A stretch of 52,907 nt of DNA from DTU098 sp964498525 (GTDB lineage Bacteria; Bacillota; Desulfotomaculia; Desulfotomaculales; Pelotomaculaceae), in NCBI GenBank assembly GCA_964498525.1, contig CAZCGU010000019.1, positions 1 to 52,907 on the forward strand, read 5' to 3'. Below the pieces are notes generated by a model. The model made no database searches, was not told the origin of the DNA, and was given only the letters and a program-made list of their open reading frames with translations. The position numbers were made by a program, and so were the translations under genes. The first letter of the stretch is position 1, and every line of letters begins with the position of its first letter. Of the stretch, positions 16,218-25,601 are shown piece by piece.

Positions 16218-17606
16218 TTACACCCGCCTGGCAATCTCTCTGGCCGCCAGGACCCCGGCCACAGAGGCCTGGGCCAGCCCCCTGGTGATACCGGCTCCAT
16301 CCCCGGCGGCAAAAAGGTTTTTAACCTGTGTTTCCAGGGAATTGGACAGGGCCAGCCGGGAGGAATAGAATTTAACTTCGACCCCGTAAAGAAGCGTATA
16401 CCTGGAATATACCCCCGGCGCAATCTTGTTCAGCGCTTTGAGCATTTCCACGATTCCCATCAAGTGGCGGTAGGGAAATACCAGGCTCAAATCGCCGGGT
16501 GTGGCCTCGTTCAGGGTCGGAACCGTCATGCATTTGGCCAGCCTTTCCACGGTGGAGCGGTGACCCGACAGCAGGTCCCCCAGGCTCTGGATGATAACCC
16601 CACCGCCCAGCACGTTGGCCAGGCTGGCAATGTACCTGCCGTAGGCGATGGGTTCCTTGAACGGCTCGGTAAAGGTCTTGCTGACCAGCACGGCAAAATT
16701 AGTATTTTCGGTCTTGTTGAAGGCGTGGCTGTGGCCGTTAACCGTTACCAGCCCGTCGTTATTTTCCAGAACCACTTCCCCGTTGGGGTTCATGCAAAAA
16801 GTTCGCACTTTGTCATTGAATGTCCTGGAATAGTAAATAAGTTTGGCCTCGTAAAAAATCCTGGTCAGGGGCTCCATCACCGCTGCCGGCAGTTCCACCC
16901 TTACCCCGATATCCACAGGGTTGATGGTGTTTTCCAGACCAATGCGCTGCGCTTCCCGGGTCAGCCATTCCGAGCCCTCCCGGCCGGGCGCCATAACCAC
17001 AAACCTGGCTTCAAAGGTTTTTCCGTCCTGACAGGTAAGGCCCCGAACCAGGTTGTCCTTTACCAGGATTTCATCCACCCGGCAGGATGTGCGCACCTCG
17101 ACTCCCCGGGAGGTAAGGTGATCATGCATCCGCTGCAGGATCTCCTGGCATCTGCCGGTGCCCAGGTGTCTGATCTGAACGGGCACCAGTTTGAGTTCCG
17201 CCAGGACGGCCCGCCGCTTCATGTTCTCGATTTCCTCTTCGTTTTCCAGCCCGTAAACATGCTCCGGGGCCCCGAACTCAAGATAAATCCGGTCGATATA
17301 ATTAATTAATTCGGCCAGGTGTTTCTCGCTGATGTGCTGCTCCAGGCTGCCGCCCACTTCCGTGGACAGGGTCAGCTTTCCGTCGCTGAAGGCCCCGGCG
17401 CCGCCCCAGCCGCAAACAATGGAACAGGGGGAGCAGTTTAAACAGGGAACGTTGCGCTCCCTGGCCCCGCAAACGCGTTTCTCCAGATCGCGGCCCTTTT
17501 CGAGCATTAGAATCTTTAGTTCCGGCCGGTTCCCGATCAGTTCCAGGGCCGTAAATATCCCGGCGGGCCCGGTGCCGACAATAATCACATCATAAAGTTT
17601 GCCCAA
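16218..17606 (-). CDS. FAD-dependent oxidoreductase (COG2509-type)
   Basis: 462 residues. N-terminal Rossmann FAD motif GTGPAG (about residue 11), then a Cys-rich patch CGARERNVPCLNC plus SPCSIVCG before GGAGAFSDGK, which is characteristic of this uncharacterised flavoprotein family, and a C-terminal FAD contact LFAAGDGAGITRG. The substrate is unknown. The clustered cysteines may bind a metal, but that is not established. TTG start with GGGAGG 7 bases upstream. It sits between dnaB and purA. Confidence 0.85.
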   Translation of the reverse strand: MGKLYDVIIVGTGPAGIFTALELIGNRPELKILMLEKGRDLEKRVCGARERNVPCLNCSPCSIVCGWGGAGAFSDGKLTLSTEVGGSLEQHISEKHLAELINYIDRIYLEFGAPEHVYGLENEEEIENMKRRAVLAELKLVPVQIRHLGTGRCQEILQRMHDHLTSRGVEVRTSCRVDEILVKDNLVRGLTCQDGKTFEARFVVMAPGREGSEWLTREAQRIGLENTINPVDIGVRVELPAAVMEPLTRIFYEAKLIYYSRTFNDKVRTFCMNPNGEVVLENNDGLVTVNGHSHAFNKTENTNFAVLVSKTFTEPFKEPIAYGRYIASLANVLGGGVIIQSLGDLLSGHRSTVERLAKCMTVPTLNEATPGDLSLVFPYRHLMGIVEMLKALNKIAPGVYSRYTLLYGVEVKFYSSRLALSNSLETQVKNLFAAGDGAGITRGLAQASVAGVLAAREIARRV

Positions 17607-17844
17607 AGAAACGCCTCCCGCTGTCCTCTTAATAATTTTACATTATTTTTCCCTTGACGGCATAAAAATAACCCAAACAACACAACTGTGCCAGCTGCTA
17701 TTTGAGCTATCTACCACTAACCCGGGGATATAATTGTTGTGACTGCCCATCCGGACAGCAAATATATACTACATAACTTCACAGAAAATGTCAAGTTGTT
17801 ATACGGGAAAAAACAGGAATGCGCTGTTTCCGGTAAAACCATTC

Positions 17845-19176
17845 TTAGTTTCCCCCGGCGTCCTTCAAGTAGGGAACAAACTTCGTCAGTTCCTTCAAGA
17901 AAACCAGTTCGACACTTCCCACGGGGCCGTTCCGGTGCTTGGAGATAATAATCTCGGCAATGCCTTTTTTTTCGGACTCGGGGTTATAATATTCATCCCG
18001 GTAAATAAACATGATCAGGTCGGCGTCCTGCTCCAGGGAACCAGACTCCCGCAAGTCGGACATAACCGGACGCTTGCTCGGGCGTTGTTCCACCGACCGG
18101 CTGAGCTGGGCCAGGGCCAGAACAGGAATGTTCAACTCCTTGGCCAGCCCCTTTAAAGAGCGGGAAATTTCCGAGATTTCCTGCTGGCGGTTTTCGGAAC
18201 GGCGGCCGCCCGACATCATTTGCAGGTAATCGATGACAATAAGACCCAGCCCTTTTTCAGCCTTGAGCTGTCTTGCCTTGGACCGGAGCTGCCGGATGGA
18301 GATGGCCGCGGTATCATCAATATAAATGGGGGCTTTCGCCAGCAGCCCCGCTGTCTCGTGCAGTTTCTGCCAGTCCTCCTCGTCCAGGTCCCCGGAGCGG
18401 ATCCGGTGTTGATCGACCCTGGCCTCGGCGCAGAGAATGCGCTGGGCCAGTTGTTCCCTGGACATCTCCAGGCTGAAGATGGCCACCGGGATGCTGTGCT
18501 TGAGGGCGGCGTTGTAGGCAATGCACAGGCCCAGGCTGGTTTTGCCCATACTGGGCCGTCCCGCCAGGATAACAAAGTCGCTGGGCTGCAACCCGCTGCA
18601 AAGCCGGTCCAGGTCGCCAAAGGAAGTGGGCACACCGGTGATGCTGCCGCGGTTATTATAGAGGAATTCCAAACGGGAAAAGGTCTCCAGAAGAATATCC
18701 TTGATGGAAGAAAAGGCGCCGGCCACCCGGCGGCTGCCCAATTCCATCAGCATTCGCTCGGCTTCGGCGATCAGCTTCTCCGGTTCTTCCCCCTCATCGT
18801 AACCCATACCCGCAATGCGTGTGGACAAGTTGATGAGGGTACGCAAAAGCGCCTTTTCCTCTACTATCCGGGCGTAAAACTCAACATTGGCACTGGTGGG
18901 AACCATCTCTGCCAGGGAGGCCAGGTAGGCCACACCACCGGCTTTTTCCAGGGTACCCTGCTGCCTCAGTTGTTCGCTTACGGTAATTAGGTCCACGGGG
19001 TTGCCGCTCTCGTTTAAAAGCAGGCAAGCTTCAAAAATTATCCGGTGGCCGTCCCGGTAAAAGTCTTCCGGCTGCAGAGTTTTCATCACCCTGAAAACGG
19101 CTTCCCGGTCAATGAGCATAGCTCCCAGCACGGACTGTTCGGCGTCAATATTCTGGGGGGGGATTCGTTCTAACAA
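17845..19176 (-). CDS. dnaB: Replicative DNA helicase DnaB
   Basis: About 443 residues. Hexameric helicase of the replication fork (DnaC in Bacillus nomenclature). N-terminal primase-interaction domain (PPQNIDAEQSVLGAML), a linker, then the RecA-like domain with Walker A GRPSMGKTS (about residue 210), Walker B LIVIDYLQMM and the LRESGSLEQDAD loop. Start: AAAAGG sits 8 bases upstream of TTG at 19176; two GTG codons at 19182-19185 overlap the binding site. It closes the rpsF-dnaB operon, 14 bases after lonC. Confidence 0.96.
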   Translation of the reverse strand: MLERIPPQNIDAEQSVLGAMLIDREAVFRVMKTLQPEDFYRDGHRIIFEACLLLNESGNPVDLITVSEQLRQQGTLEKAGGVAYLASLAEMVPTSANVEFYARIVEEKALLRTLINLSTRIAGMGYDEGEEPEKLIAEAERMLMELGSRRVAGAFSSIKDILLETFSRLEFLYNNRGSITGVPTSFGDLDRLCSGLQPSDFVILAGRPSMGKTSLGLCIAYNAALKHSIPVAIFSLEMSREQLAQRILCAEARVDQHRIRSGDLDEEDWQKLHETAGLLAKAPIYIDDTAAISIRQLRSKARQLKAEKGLGLIVIDYLQMMSGGRRSENRQQEISEISRSLKGLAKELNIPVLALAQLSRSVEQRPSKRPVMSDLRESGSLEQDADLIMFIYRDEYYNPESEKKGIAEIIISKHRNGPVGSVELVFLKELTKFVPYLKDAGGN

Positions 19177-19190
19177 GGGCACCACCTTTT

Positions 19191-21128
19191 TTAACTGACT
19201 AAATCTTCAACACCGGCAGGGGGAAACACGTACCGGATAATTTCTTCCACGGTACTGACGGGCACCACCTGGATTCCTTTAAGCTCGGCCGGCACATCCT
19301 TCTGGTTTTCGCATGGCAGCAGAATAGCCCTAATTCCTGCTTGCCTGGCGCCGTATATTTTTTCACAGATACCACCCACGGCCCGAACCTTGCCCTGGAT
19401 GGAAACCTCGCCGGTAACAGCCACATCCTGGGGTATCGGGCGGCCCTGGATGGCGCTCAGGATACTCAGGAAAATAGCCACCCCCGCGGAGGGTCCGTCG
19501 ATGCGGCCGCCCCCCACCACGTTTACATGAAGGTCATAGTTGGCCGTATCTTCCCCGGTCAGTTTTCGAATTACCGAGGCCGCGTTAAACACCGAGTCTT
19601 TGGCCATGCTTCCGGCGGTATCGTTAAAGCGAATGGTCCCCTGGCCCTGGTTGCGGGCGGGAAAAGCCACCGCTTCAATTTCCAGAACCGAGCCTAAAAA
19701 CCCCATCACGCCCAGGGCAAAGATTTTACCAATCTCCCGCTGGGGAGAAACCTTGCAGTTGACATAAGGACTCAGCCTGCTGACCTGAACTATCTCCAGG
19801 ACATCCGGCAGGGTAATCCGGCAGTTTTCCCCGGACTCACTCCGGTAGCAGGCCAGGCCGTAAGCATCGGCTAATATGCTGATGGCCTTGCGCCCCTCAA
19901 TGGTATATTCACTGATGATCCCGGGCACTTCCGGATCCAGTTCCACACCCAGTTTGGCTGCCGCCTGCTTTAGTATTTCCTGGATCGCCCGCGGGGTCAA
20001 AGGCTCAAAAAAAACTTCCGCGCAGCGGGAGCGGATAGCCGGATTGATCTCTTCCTGCTCCCGGGTGGTGGCGCCGATTAGAATAAAGTCCGCCGGCGCA
20101 CCTTCCTCAAAAATTTTTTTAATATACTGGGGGGTATTGGCCTCATGGGGGTCGTAATAGGAGGATTCATAATAAACCCTTTTATCCTCCAGCACTTTCA
20201 AGAGCTTGTTCTGCAAAATGCTATCCATTTCGCCTATTTCGTCAATAAACAGCACTCCCCCGTGGGCATCGCTGACCAGCCCCAGTTTAGGCTCCGGTAT
20301 GCCCGTTTCGGCCAGGTCCCGCCTGGCGCCCTGATAGATGGGGTCATGTACGGAACCCAGCAGGGGATTGGTTACCTCCCGGGGGTCCCAGCGCAGGGTG
20401 GCGCCGTTAACCTCGATAAAGGCTGAATCCCTGGTAAAGGGTGTGCCTTTGGCTTTCCTGGCAACCTCCAGGGCCAGTCGGGCCGCAGTGGTTTTACCTA
20501 TGCCGGGCGGGCCGTAAAGCAGGATATGCTGGGGGTAGGGCGAAGCCAGCCGGGCCAGCAAAGCTTTCACGGCCCTTTCCTGACCGATAATCTCCTCAAA
20601 GGTGGCAGGTCTTAAAAACTCCATAGCCGACTTGGATAGTCTCTTCTGCTCCATCTTTTCCAGGAGGGCCAGCTTTTTTAAGGTACTGGCGTTTTCCGGA
20701 CCGGTGTTTTCCTTGAGCACCTGCATTTTAATCTCTTTAACATATTCTTCGTGTCTTTGCTGAAGTTTTTCACTAATCTTTTTCTCCAGCTGATCTTCCA
20801 CCGTGCGCCGGGCAATATTATCGGCGATTTCCTCTTCTATTTCTTCCAGAATAGCTGGAATCGCCTCCGGCTCGGGGAGGTTGTCGTAGGTGGGATCCTC
20901 GAAAACCAACCTTTGGAGGGCCAGGACTTTTTCCTCCAGTTTATCGGAGCGCATTAACTTCAGCGCATCCAGTTTGCCGGCCTTCAAAACCAGCTTATCG
21001 GAGCCGTACAGCTCGGCTAACAGGCTGTAAAGCGCGGCAACCTGGCGTTTAACCGGATCAGGTCCTTTTAGTTTGCCGGGGGGATCACCCTTAACCCCTC
21101 CAATAAATTTTTCGAGGAAAACTTTCAT
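19191..21128 (-). CDS. lonC: Lon family ATP-dependent protease LonC
   Basis: 645 residues. A long charged N-terminal region (about 1-170, coiled coil 95-165) precedes an AAA+ domain with Walker A YGPPGIGKTT (about 205) and a C-terminal Lon protease domain with the catalytic Ser in DGPSAGVAI and Lys in the following helix. Unlike LonA there is no large N-terminal substrate domain. ATG with AAAGGAG upstream. The placement between rplI and dnaB is common in Peptococcaceae. Confidence 0.93.
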   Translation of the reverse strand: MKVFLEKFIGGVKGDPPGKLKGPDPVKRQVAALYSLLAELYGSDKLVLKAGKLDALKLMRSDKLEEKVLALQRLVFEDPTYDNLPEPEAIPAILEEIEEEIADNIARRTVEDQLEKKISEKLQQRHEEYVKEIKMQVLKENTGPENASTLKKLALLEKMEQKRLSKSAMEFLRPATFEEIIGQERAVKALLARLASPYPQHILLYGPPGIGKTTAARLALEVARKAKGTPFTRDSAFIEVNGATLRWDPREVTNPLLGSVHDPIYQGARRDLAETGIPEPKLGLVSDAHGGVLFIDEIGEMDSILQNKLLKVLEDKRVYYESSYYDPHEANTPQYIKKIFEEGAPADFILIGATTREQEEINPAIRSRCAEVFFEPLTPRAIQEILKQAAAKLGVELDPEVPGIISEYTIEGRKAISILADAYGLACYRSESGENCRITLPDVLEIVQVSRLSPYVNCKVSPQREIGKIFALGVMGFLGSVLEIEAVAFPARNQGQGTIRFNDTAGSMAKDSVFNAASVIRKLTGEDTANYDLHVNVVGGGRIDGPSAGVAIFLSILSAIQGRPIPQDVAVTGEVSIQGKVRAVGGICEKIYGARQAGIRAILLPCENQKDVPAELKGIQVVPVSTVEEIIRYVFPPAGVEDLVS

Positions 21129-21227
21129 TTTGTGCTCCTTTCCATGTTACCAGGGGCATTTTAGTTTTTCCCCGGAGTTTACACATCAAAGGTATTTTTA
21201 TTTTTACCGGTCGGCTAAAAAGCTAAT

Positions 21228-21674
21228 CTATTCCCCCATCACCTCGACCTTAATCCCGGCCTGGACTGCAGGGTATAGTTTGGCCGGAACTAAATAACGG
21301 CCGATCTGCTTGATGGGCTCTTTAACAACCAATTTCTTTTTATCCAGCACGATCTTGTGCTGGGCTGCCAGGGCGTCCGCAACGTCCTTGTTATTGACAG
21401 AACCGAAAAGCCTGCCGCCTTCGCCTGCTTTTGTCTTGACAACAACAGTGAGGCTTTCCAGACGTTCCGCCAGTTCAACGGCATCCTGCCGCATCTTCTG
21501 CTCCCGTATGGCGCTGGCTTGCCGGCGCTCGGCTAATTCCTTGATTTTCCCCTTGGACGCCTCGCCGGCCAGACCGCGGGGAAGCAGGTAGTTCCGCCCG
21601 TAGCCCTCAGCCACGTTAATAATATCACCCTGTTTGCCCTGTCCGGGTACATCCTTCAGCAAGATAACTCTCAT
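21228..21674 (-). CDS. rplI: 50S ribosomal protein L9
   Basis: 148 residues. Binds 23S rRNA at the base of the L1 stalk. N-terminal domain MRVILLKDVPGQGKQGD with the family signature GYGRNYLLPRGLA, then a long linking helix and the C-terminal domain. Start at ATG 21674 with GGGAGG upstream; the frame's earlier start at 21683 lies inside the binding site region. Confidence 0.97.
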   Translation of the reverse strand: MRVILLKDVPGQGKQGDIINVAEGYGRNYLLPRGLAGEASKGKIKELAERRQASAIREQKMRQDAVELAERLESLTVVVKTKAGEGGRLFGSVNNKDVADALAAQHKIVLDKKKLVVKEPIKQIGRYLVPAKLYPAVQAGIKVEVMGE

Positions 21675-21769
21675 CCTCAACACCTCCCGGAAATCTCTAG
21701 GTTTGTAATCTTACCCGTTCCCTGGGGAACACTTGACCGTAATTTTTATGGCTTGAAACTTTAAGAATC

Positions 21770-22741
21770 CTATTCCGGCTTGTTTGCTTCGGGAAGGCGC
21801 CGCAGGTTGACCAGGGGATCAACCACTCCCAGGAGCAAAAAGACCAGTAAACTGAAGGGAACATATAAAACCGCCAGAAACAAAAATGTCAGTTTAACCA
21901 GCACGGCTACTTTAACCTTCCGGAAAAAATAGGCTCCAACGGAAAGACCCAGGCCCAGATAAACGTAAAAAAGAATAAACAGGATATTTTTGCCCGCCCT
22001 GGCAGCCAGTGGCAAGGTGAAATAATCCCCTGCCAGAGTTAGCGCCAAACCCGCGATAAGACCCCAGACACTGTACCAGGGGAAATAGATCCGGGTCAGG
22101 TCAAAGGCCGGCGGCAGCGGAAAATTAAAGCGTTTTAAAGCCACCCTGGCTAAAAAATAGGTTACTGCCGCCGAGGCGGCTGTAGTGATGATGTATTGTC
22201 CCGGGATCAATAATTCCATCACGCCCAGGAGCCTGTTGGCAAACTCCTCCTGCCATTCCGCAGGAACGTCATTAAGCGTGAGAGAGCCCTGATTGGCCGC
22301 CCACCACTGCAAGGCCGCCTGCCGGGCTTCCTCGTTCAGGACAAAAATATTTTCTCCGTTAACAAGGTATATTACCGCCGCCGACATCAGGGCAAGGACA
22401 ACGGCGCCAAGCACGCCGGTCCCAAAAACCCCCCAGGAAGACATCCTGTTTTTGAACAGCAGGCCGTATAAAATTCCCAATATGCCGTAGGAAACAATCA
22501 AAACAAGGGTCATTACCGGATCCGAGGACAACACCGTCAAAATCAGCCCCGCCGCTGCCAACCCGGACAGTCCATAGCGGATGTCAGTCCTGAGCACAAG
22601 CAAAATCAGCGGCAGGGGCAGGCAAATCGTTGCCAGGGTGGCCAGAAAAGGCAGGTACAGGCCGGCCAACCCGGCCAGAACAACCAGAAGGGTAAAAAAA
22701 CCCCATTCCGACAGGGCGCCGGCCTTATTGCTGTTCGTCAA
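21770..22741 (-). CDS. YybS-like (DUF2232) membrane protein
   Basis: 323 residues, about eight hydrophobic segments, with the DUF2232 pattern in the C-terminal half. In B. subtilis yybS lies beside rplI and the yybT/gdpP gene. Function unknown; an energy-coupling-factor S-like or cell-envelope role has been suggested for relatives. TTG start with GAGGTGATCC upstream. It begins four bases after the mazG-like stop, so the two are coupled. Confidence 0.82.
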   Translation of the reverse strand: MTNSNKAGALSEWGFFTLLVVLAGLAGLYLPFLATLATICLPLPLILLVLRTDIRYGLSGLAAAGLILTVLSSDPVMTLVLIVSYGILGILYGLLFKNRMSSWGVFGTGVLGAVVLALMSAAVIYLVNGENIFVLNEEARQAALQWWAANQGSLTLNDVPAEWQEEFANRLLGVMELLIPGQYIITTAASAAVTYFLARVALKRFNFPLPPAFDLTRIYFPWYSVWGLIAGLALTLAGDYFTLPLAARAGKNILFILFYVYLGLGLSVGAYFFRKVKVAVLVKLTFLFLAVLYVPFSLLVFLLLGVVDPLVNLRRLPEANKPE

Positions 22742-22745
22742 AGGA

Positions 22746-23063
22746 TCACCTCTTTTTGTCAGCCATGTAGCTCAAAAGAGCTGAAAGATCGCCGTACCAC
22801 CTTTCCAGCTCGTGGTCTTCCTCAATACCCTGGCGCAGTCTCGCCTCCACCCTCAAGTCCAGACGGGGGAAATTAAGGCCCAGCCGCCGGCCCAGGACAT
22901 AGCAGATAATAAGCAGGCTGGCCAGGGCATCCAGAAGGAGTTCTTCGCTGCCCTTCAGCATTGACTGAAACAACGCTGACACCGATGTGATCAAATCGGT
23001 TTTTAAACGGTCGATAACTTTTATATTTTTTGCGATACCGCCTTCCGGCCTGCCAGGTAACAT
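22746..23063 (-). CDS. MazG-like family protein
   Basis: 105 residues, predominantly helical, of the small MazG-like family found next to rpsR in Clostridia. It keeps the helix pattern (LLLDALASLLIICYVLGRRLGL) but I do not see the full EExxE metal-binding motif of active MazG nucleotide pyrophosphatases, so enzymatic activity is doubtful. ATG with AGGAGG 7 bases upstream. Confidence 0.75.
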   Translation of the reverse strand: MLPGRPEGGIAKNIKVIDRLKTDLITSVSALFQSMLKGSEELLLDALASLLIICYVLGRRLGLNFPRLDLRVEARLRQGIEEDHELERWYGDLSALLSYMADKKR

Positions 23064-23306
23064 TGGGAATCCTCCTAATTCTAATTGAACCAGGCCTTAT
23101 TGAACCAGACCTTGACCTAAAGTTATTCTGCGGGACCTGTTTTTTTTCCTGCACCTAAACAGGATGAACCGCCTGTTATTTAGGCCCCTAATGGGTATGC
23201 TCTTGAAAATAAACCAGACATCCCCAAATTCCCTAACAATAGTTCCATTGTATCGTTTTAAAATAAAAAAACAAGAAGGGGAGACCTTTGGTTCTCCCCC
23301 GCTTTC

Positions 23307-23537
23307 TTATTCCGCTGTAAATGGTAAGAGCGCAATATTGCGCGACCTTTTTATGGCAGTAGTCAACATTCGCTGGTGCCTGGCACAGTTTCCCGAGATC
23401 CGGCGGGGAAGAATCTTGCCCCGCTCGGTGATATATTTTTTCAGACGGGGCACATCCTTATAATCAATGGCCGTCATCTTGTCCACACAAAAACTGCAGA
23501 TCCGCTTTTTCCCTCTGCGGCCCCTTTCGCGTCTCAA
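23307..23537 (-). CDS. rpsR: 30S ribosomal protein S18
   Basis: 76 residues with a basic N-terminus, CSFC pair, IDYKDVPRLKKYITERGKI and RRISGNCARHQR, the S18 signature. TTG start with GGAGGTAGG upstream. Sits in the conserved rpsF-ssb-rpsR cassette. Confidence 0.97.
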   Translation of the reverse strand: MRRERGRRGKKRICSFCVDKMTAIDYKDVPRLKKYITERGKILPRRISGNCARHQRMLTTAIKRSRNIALLPFTAE

Positions 23538-23585
23538 ACAACCTACCTCCTTATCGCGGCCCCCGGCAAAAAGGGGACCATTCTT

Positions 23586-23999
23586 CTAAAACGGTATATC
23601 CTCTTCTTCGTTAAAGCTGATCTCGCTGCCCTGACCCTGGGCGCTCCTGGTCTGGCCTGTGTTGGAAGCAGCGCCGCCTTCTTTGGGCCAATCAAGGAAA
23701 CGCACATTTTCGGCGATAACTTCGGCGGCCCTTCTCCGGATACCCTGATTGTCGTCGTAAGACCGGACCTGCAGCCTGCCCTCCACCGCCACAAGCCTGC
23801 CCTTGCCGATATAATTGGCACAGGTTTCCGCCATTTTCTGGAAAACAACGATATCAATGAAGTCGGTTTCTTTTTCCCTGTCTTTGGCCTGGCGGCGGTC
23901 AACCGCCAAAGTAAACTTGGCAACGGCAAGTCCACTGGGGGTATAGCGCAACTCCGGGTCTTTGGTAAGACGACCGATGAGGATGATCCTATTGAGCAT
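23586..23999 (-). CDS. ssb: Single-stranded DNA-binding protein
   Basis: 137 residues. OB-fold domain (about 1-105) beginning MLNRIILIGRLTKDPELRYT, a short linker and the acidic C-terminal tip EEDIPF that recruits replication and repair partners. I start at ATG 23999 in preference to GTG 24008. Compact linker compared with B. subtilis SsbA. Confidence 0.97.
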   Translation of the reverse strand: MLNRIILIGRLTKDPELRYTPSGLAVAKFTLAVDRRQAKDREKETDFIDIVVFQKMAETCANYIGKGRLVAVEGRLQVRSYDDNQGIRRRAAEVIAENVRFLDWPKEGGAASNTGQTRSAQGQGSEISFNEEEDIPF

Positions 24000-24091
24000 A
24001 TTTCCCACCGCCCTGGTTTCTAATATTTCCTGCCCTATCGGCCGGATTCTTTTTTTTAGGAATGAATCTCTTTTTTTCTTTTTTATATATG

Positions 24092-24379
24092 CTATTCGTC
24101 TTCCCGGATGATCATATGCCGCAGCACTTCATCCGTAATCTTAAAAACACGGTCCATCTCTGTCGCCACTTTGGACTCGGCTTTCATCTGGACGAGGATA
24201 TAAAGGCCTTCTTTGTAATCCTTAATCTCGTAAGCCAGCCTGCGCTTGCCCCACTTGTCAAGTTTTAAAACTTCTCCACCGTGGTTTTCTATAAGAGCCC
24301 TGAACTTTTCAATAATCTCCGTGTTTTTTTCTTCGTCCAGGTCCGGACGCAGAATATAGATTACTTCGTACTTGCGCAA
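24092..24379 (-). CDS. rpsF: 30S ribosomal protein S6
   Basis: 95 residues. KYEVIYILRPDL at the N-terminus, WGKRRLAYEIKDYKEGLY in the middle, both typical of S6. The TTG at 24379 has GGAGGAGG upstream, and the codons further 5' do not match the family. First gene of the operon rpsF-ssb-rpsR-mazG-like-yybS-rplI-lonC-dnaB. Confidence 0.97.
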   Translation of the reverse strand: MRKYEVIYILRPDLDEEKNTEIIEKFRALIENHGGEVLKLDKWGKRRLAYEIKDYKEGLYILVQMKAESKVATEMDRVFKITDEVLRHMIIREDE

Positions 24380-24467
24380 ACAATTCACCTCCTCCCTGTG
24401 GACTGTGGCCCTACCTCCAAGGATAGAGCAGGGTGGAAACACCAAAATGCAAAATTTTGACTAATAG

Positions 24468-24496
24468 ATTATAGCATGGCGCCCTGTAAATAGCAA
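24468..24496 (-). promoter_or_regulatory. Promoter of the rpsF operon
   Basis: Minus strand -35 TTGCTA (24491-24496), 17-base spacer, perfect -10 TATAAT (24468-24473). It leaves a leader of about 80 bases before rpsF, where an S6:S18-binding leader is known in other bacteria; I cannot confirm that structure here. Confidence 0.7.
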
Positions 24497-24590
24497 GGAC
24501 GAACTCAATTTAACCGGTTAAAGACAATCTTTACTCATAATCCCCCGATATTCGAGCAAAATAAACAAAATACAAAATGGAGGTGACCCT

Positions 24591-24917
24591 TTGAACTCGA
24601 TAAAACCCTTTACCTATTCAGAGCCTATCCGGGGAGTCCAGGTAAAACCCCTCACAGACGACGGTAAAAAAGTTAGTATCCTTTATAACGGCCTGTTGTC
24701 GGAAAAGGGAGCAGAACTTATTTACCTGCATTGCGGGTACGGCAAACAACAAAACTGGAGCTCCACCAGTGAACAGGCTATGGAGCGAACCCAGTCGGGC
24801 TGGGAAAAGATGATATCCATGCAGGAAGGAGCCCAGCTTAACTTTTGCTTTAAGGATAGCCAGGAAAATTGGGATAATAATGACGGGATCAACTGGACCT
24901 ACAGGATTTCAGATTAG
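24591..24917 (+). CDS. Stand-alone carbohydrate-binding module protein
   Basis: 108 residues made almost entirely of one beta-sandwich module of the CBM25/CBM53 starch-binding type: VSILYNGLLSEKGAELIYLH, aromatic residues in GYGKQQNW, GWEKMI, LNFCFKD and NWDNNDG...NWTY. No signal peptide and no catalytic domain, so it is probably cytoplasmic. TTG start with GGAGGTGACC upstream. It reads divergently from the rpsF operon. A role in glycogen or spore polysaccharide binding is possible but unproven. Confidence 0.8.
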   Translation: MNSIKPFTYSEPIRGVQVKPLTDDGKKVSILYNGLLSEKGAELIYLHCGYGKQQNWSSTSEQAMERTQSGWEKMISMQEGAQLNFCFKDSQENWDNNDGINWTYRISD

Positions 24918-24964
24918 GTTTTTACCGGCTTGAGTCCGAAACTGACTATTTTTTCATGGTCCGT

Positions 24965-25177
24965 TCAAGAATTATTAACGGGCGGCTCCTGCGCTGCGGA
25001 TCGAACCACCGCCTTAACTGATTTTTCAAATTTAGGCCGGGGCAGCAAAAGGACCCTGCCGCATTTTAAACATCTGATCCGGAAATCCACTCCGGTACGG
25101 ATGACCTCCCACAGGTCGCCGCCGCAGGGGTGGGTTTTCCTGGTCTTGACAACATCACCAACAGTGTATTTGGGCAC
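24965..25177 (-). CDS. DUF951 zinc-ribbon protein
   Basis: 70 residues. The DUF951 pattern is clear: KYTVGDVVKTRKTHPCGG, WEVIRTGVDFRIRCLKCGR, then LPRPKFEK. Cysteines in HPCGG and CLKC probably bind zinc. The GTG at 25177 has AGGGG 6 bases upstream. The family is conserved near the origin in Firmicutes (often near parB/ychF) and its role is unknown. Confidence 0.85.
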   Translation of the reverse strand: MPKYTVGDVVKTRKTHPCGGDLWEVIRTGVDFRIRCLKCGRVLLLPRPKFEKSVKAVVRSAAQEPPVNNS

Positions 25178-25204
25178 TGACAACCCCTGGTTTCTGAAAC
25201 ACAC

Positions 25205-25601
25205 GCAAACCTGTTTGAAATGTTGCGTGTATCATTCATCTACCCGACTAGTAGACGTTTACCACAGAATTCGACTGCCAGGCCGCAGGCTTTCACCCCT
25301 GTTCCGGGCGGGGTTACCTCTTGTCCAAGGCGAACGCACTGCCCGGAAGAAGATATTACCTGCGCCCAAGGTTCTTTAGTTGTGGCAACTTCCTTTCTAA
25401 ACATGTACCGCGCCACCCGCAAAATTCGCGACCAAAGATTTAACCTGTGCCTGGCCCGTTTTTTCGGTGAGATGCCCTTAAACCAGGGTTTTCACCTGCC
25501 TTTCCGTTATTTTTTAAGTTCTGGTCAGCAGAGTTTTTTGCTTGCCGGCCACCGTTTCCAACTTGTCATTGTTTGAATCTATGGTTTCTTTTTGCCGGGG
25601 T
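25205..25601. other. Gene-less stretch with one doubtful small frame
   Basis: A minus-strand frame at 25240-25404 (54 codons from ATG) ends in a fairly protein-like GVKACGLAVEFCGKRLLVG, but it has no proper ribosome binding site and I do not recognise it. No hairpin with a T run and no RNA gene is evident. Confidence 0.35.

Noticed and set aside
16464..17309. 281-codon plus-strand open frame
   Set aside because: Antisense shadow of the FAD oxidoreductase; composition is unlike a protein and no start signal exists.
18220..18990. 256-codon plus-strand open frame
   Set aside because: Antisense to dnaB; no binding site, biased composition.
22746..23063. Active MazG pyrophosphatase
   Set aside because: The gene belongs to the small MazG-like family, but the EExxE metal-binding motif of active MazG is not seen, so I do not claim enzyme activity.
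25220..25576. 118-codon plus-strand frame
   Set aside because: No ribosome binding site, Pro/Arg/Ser-rich and without family features.
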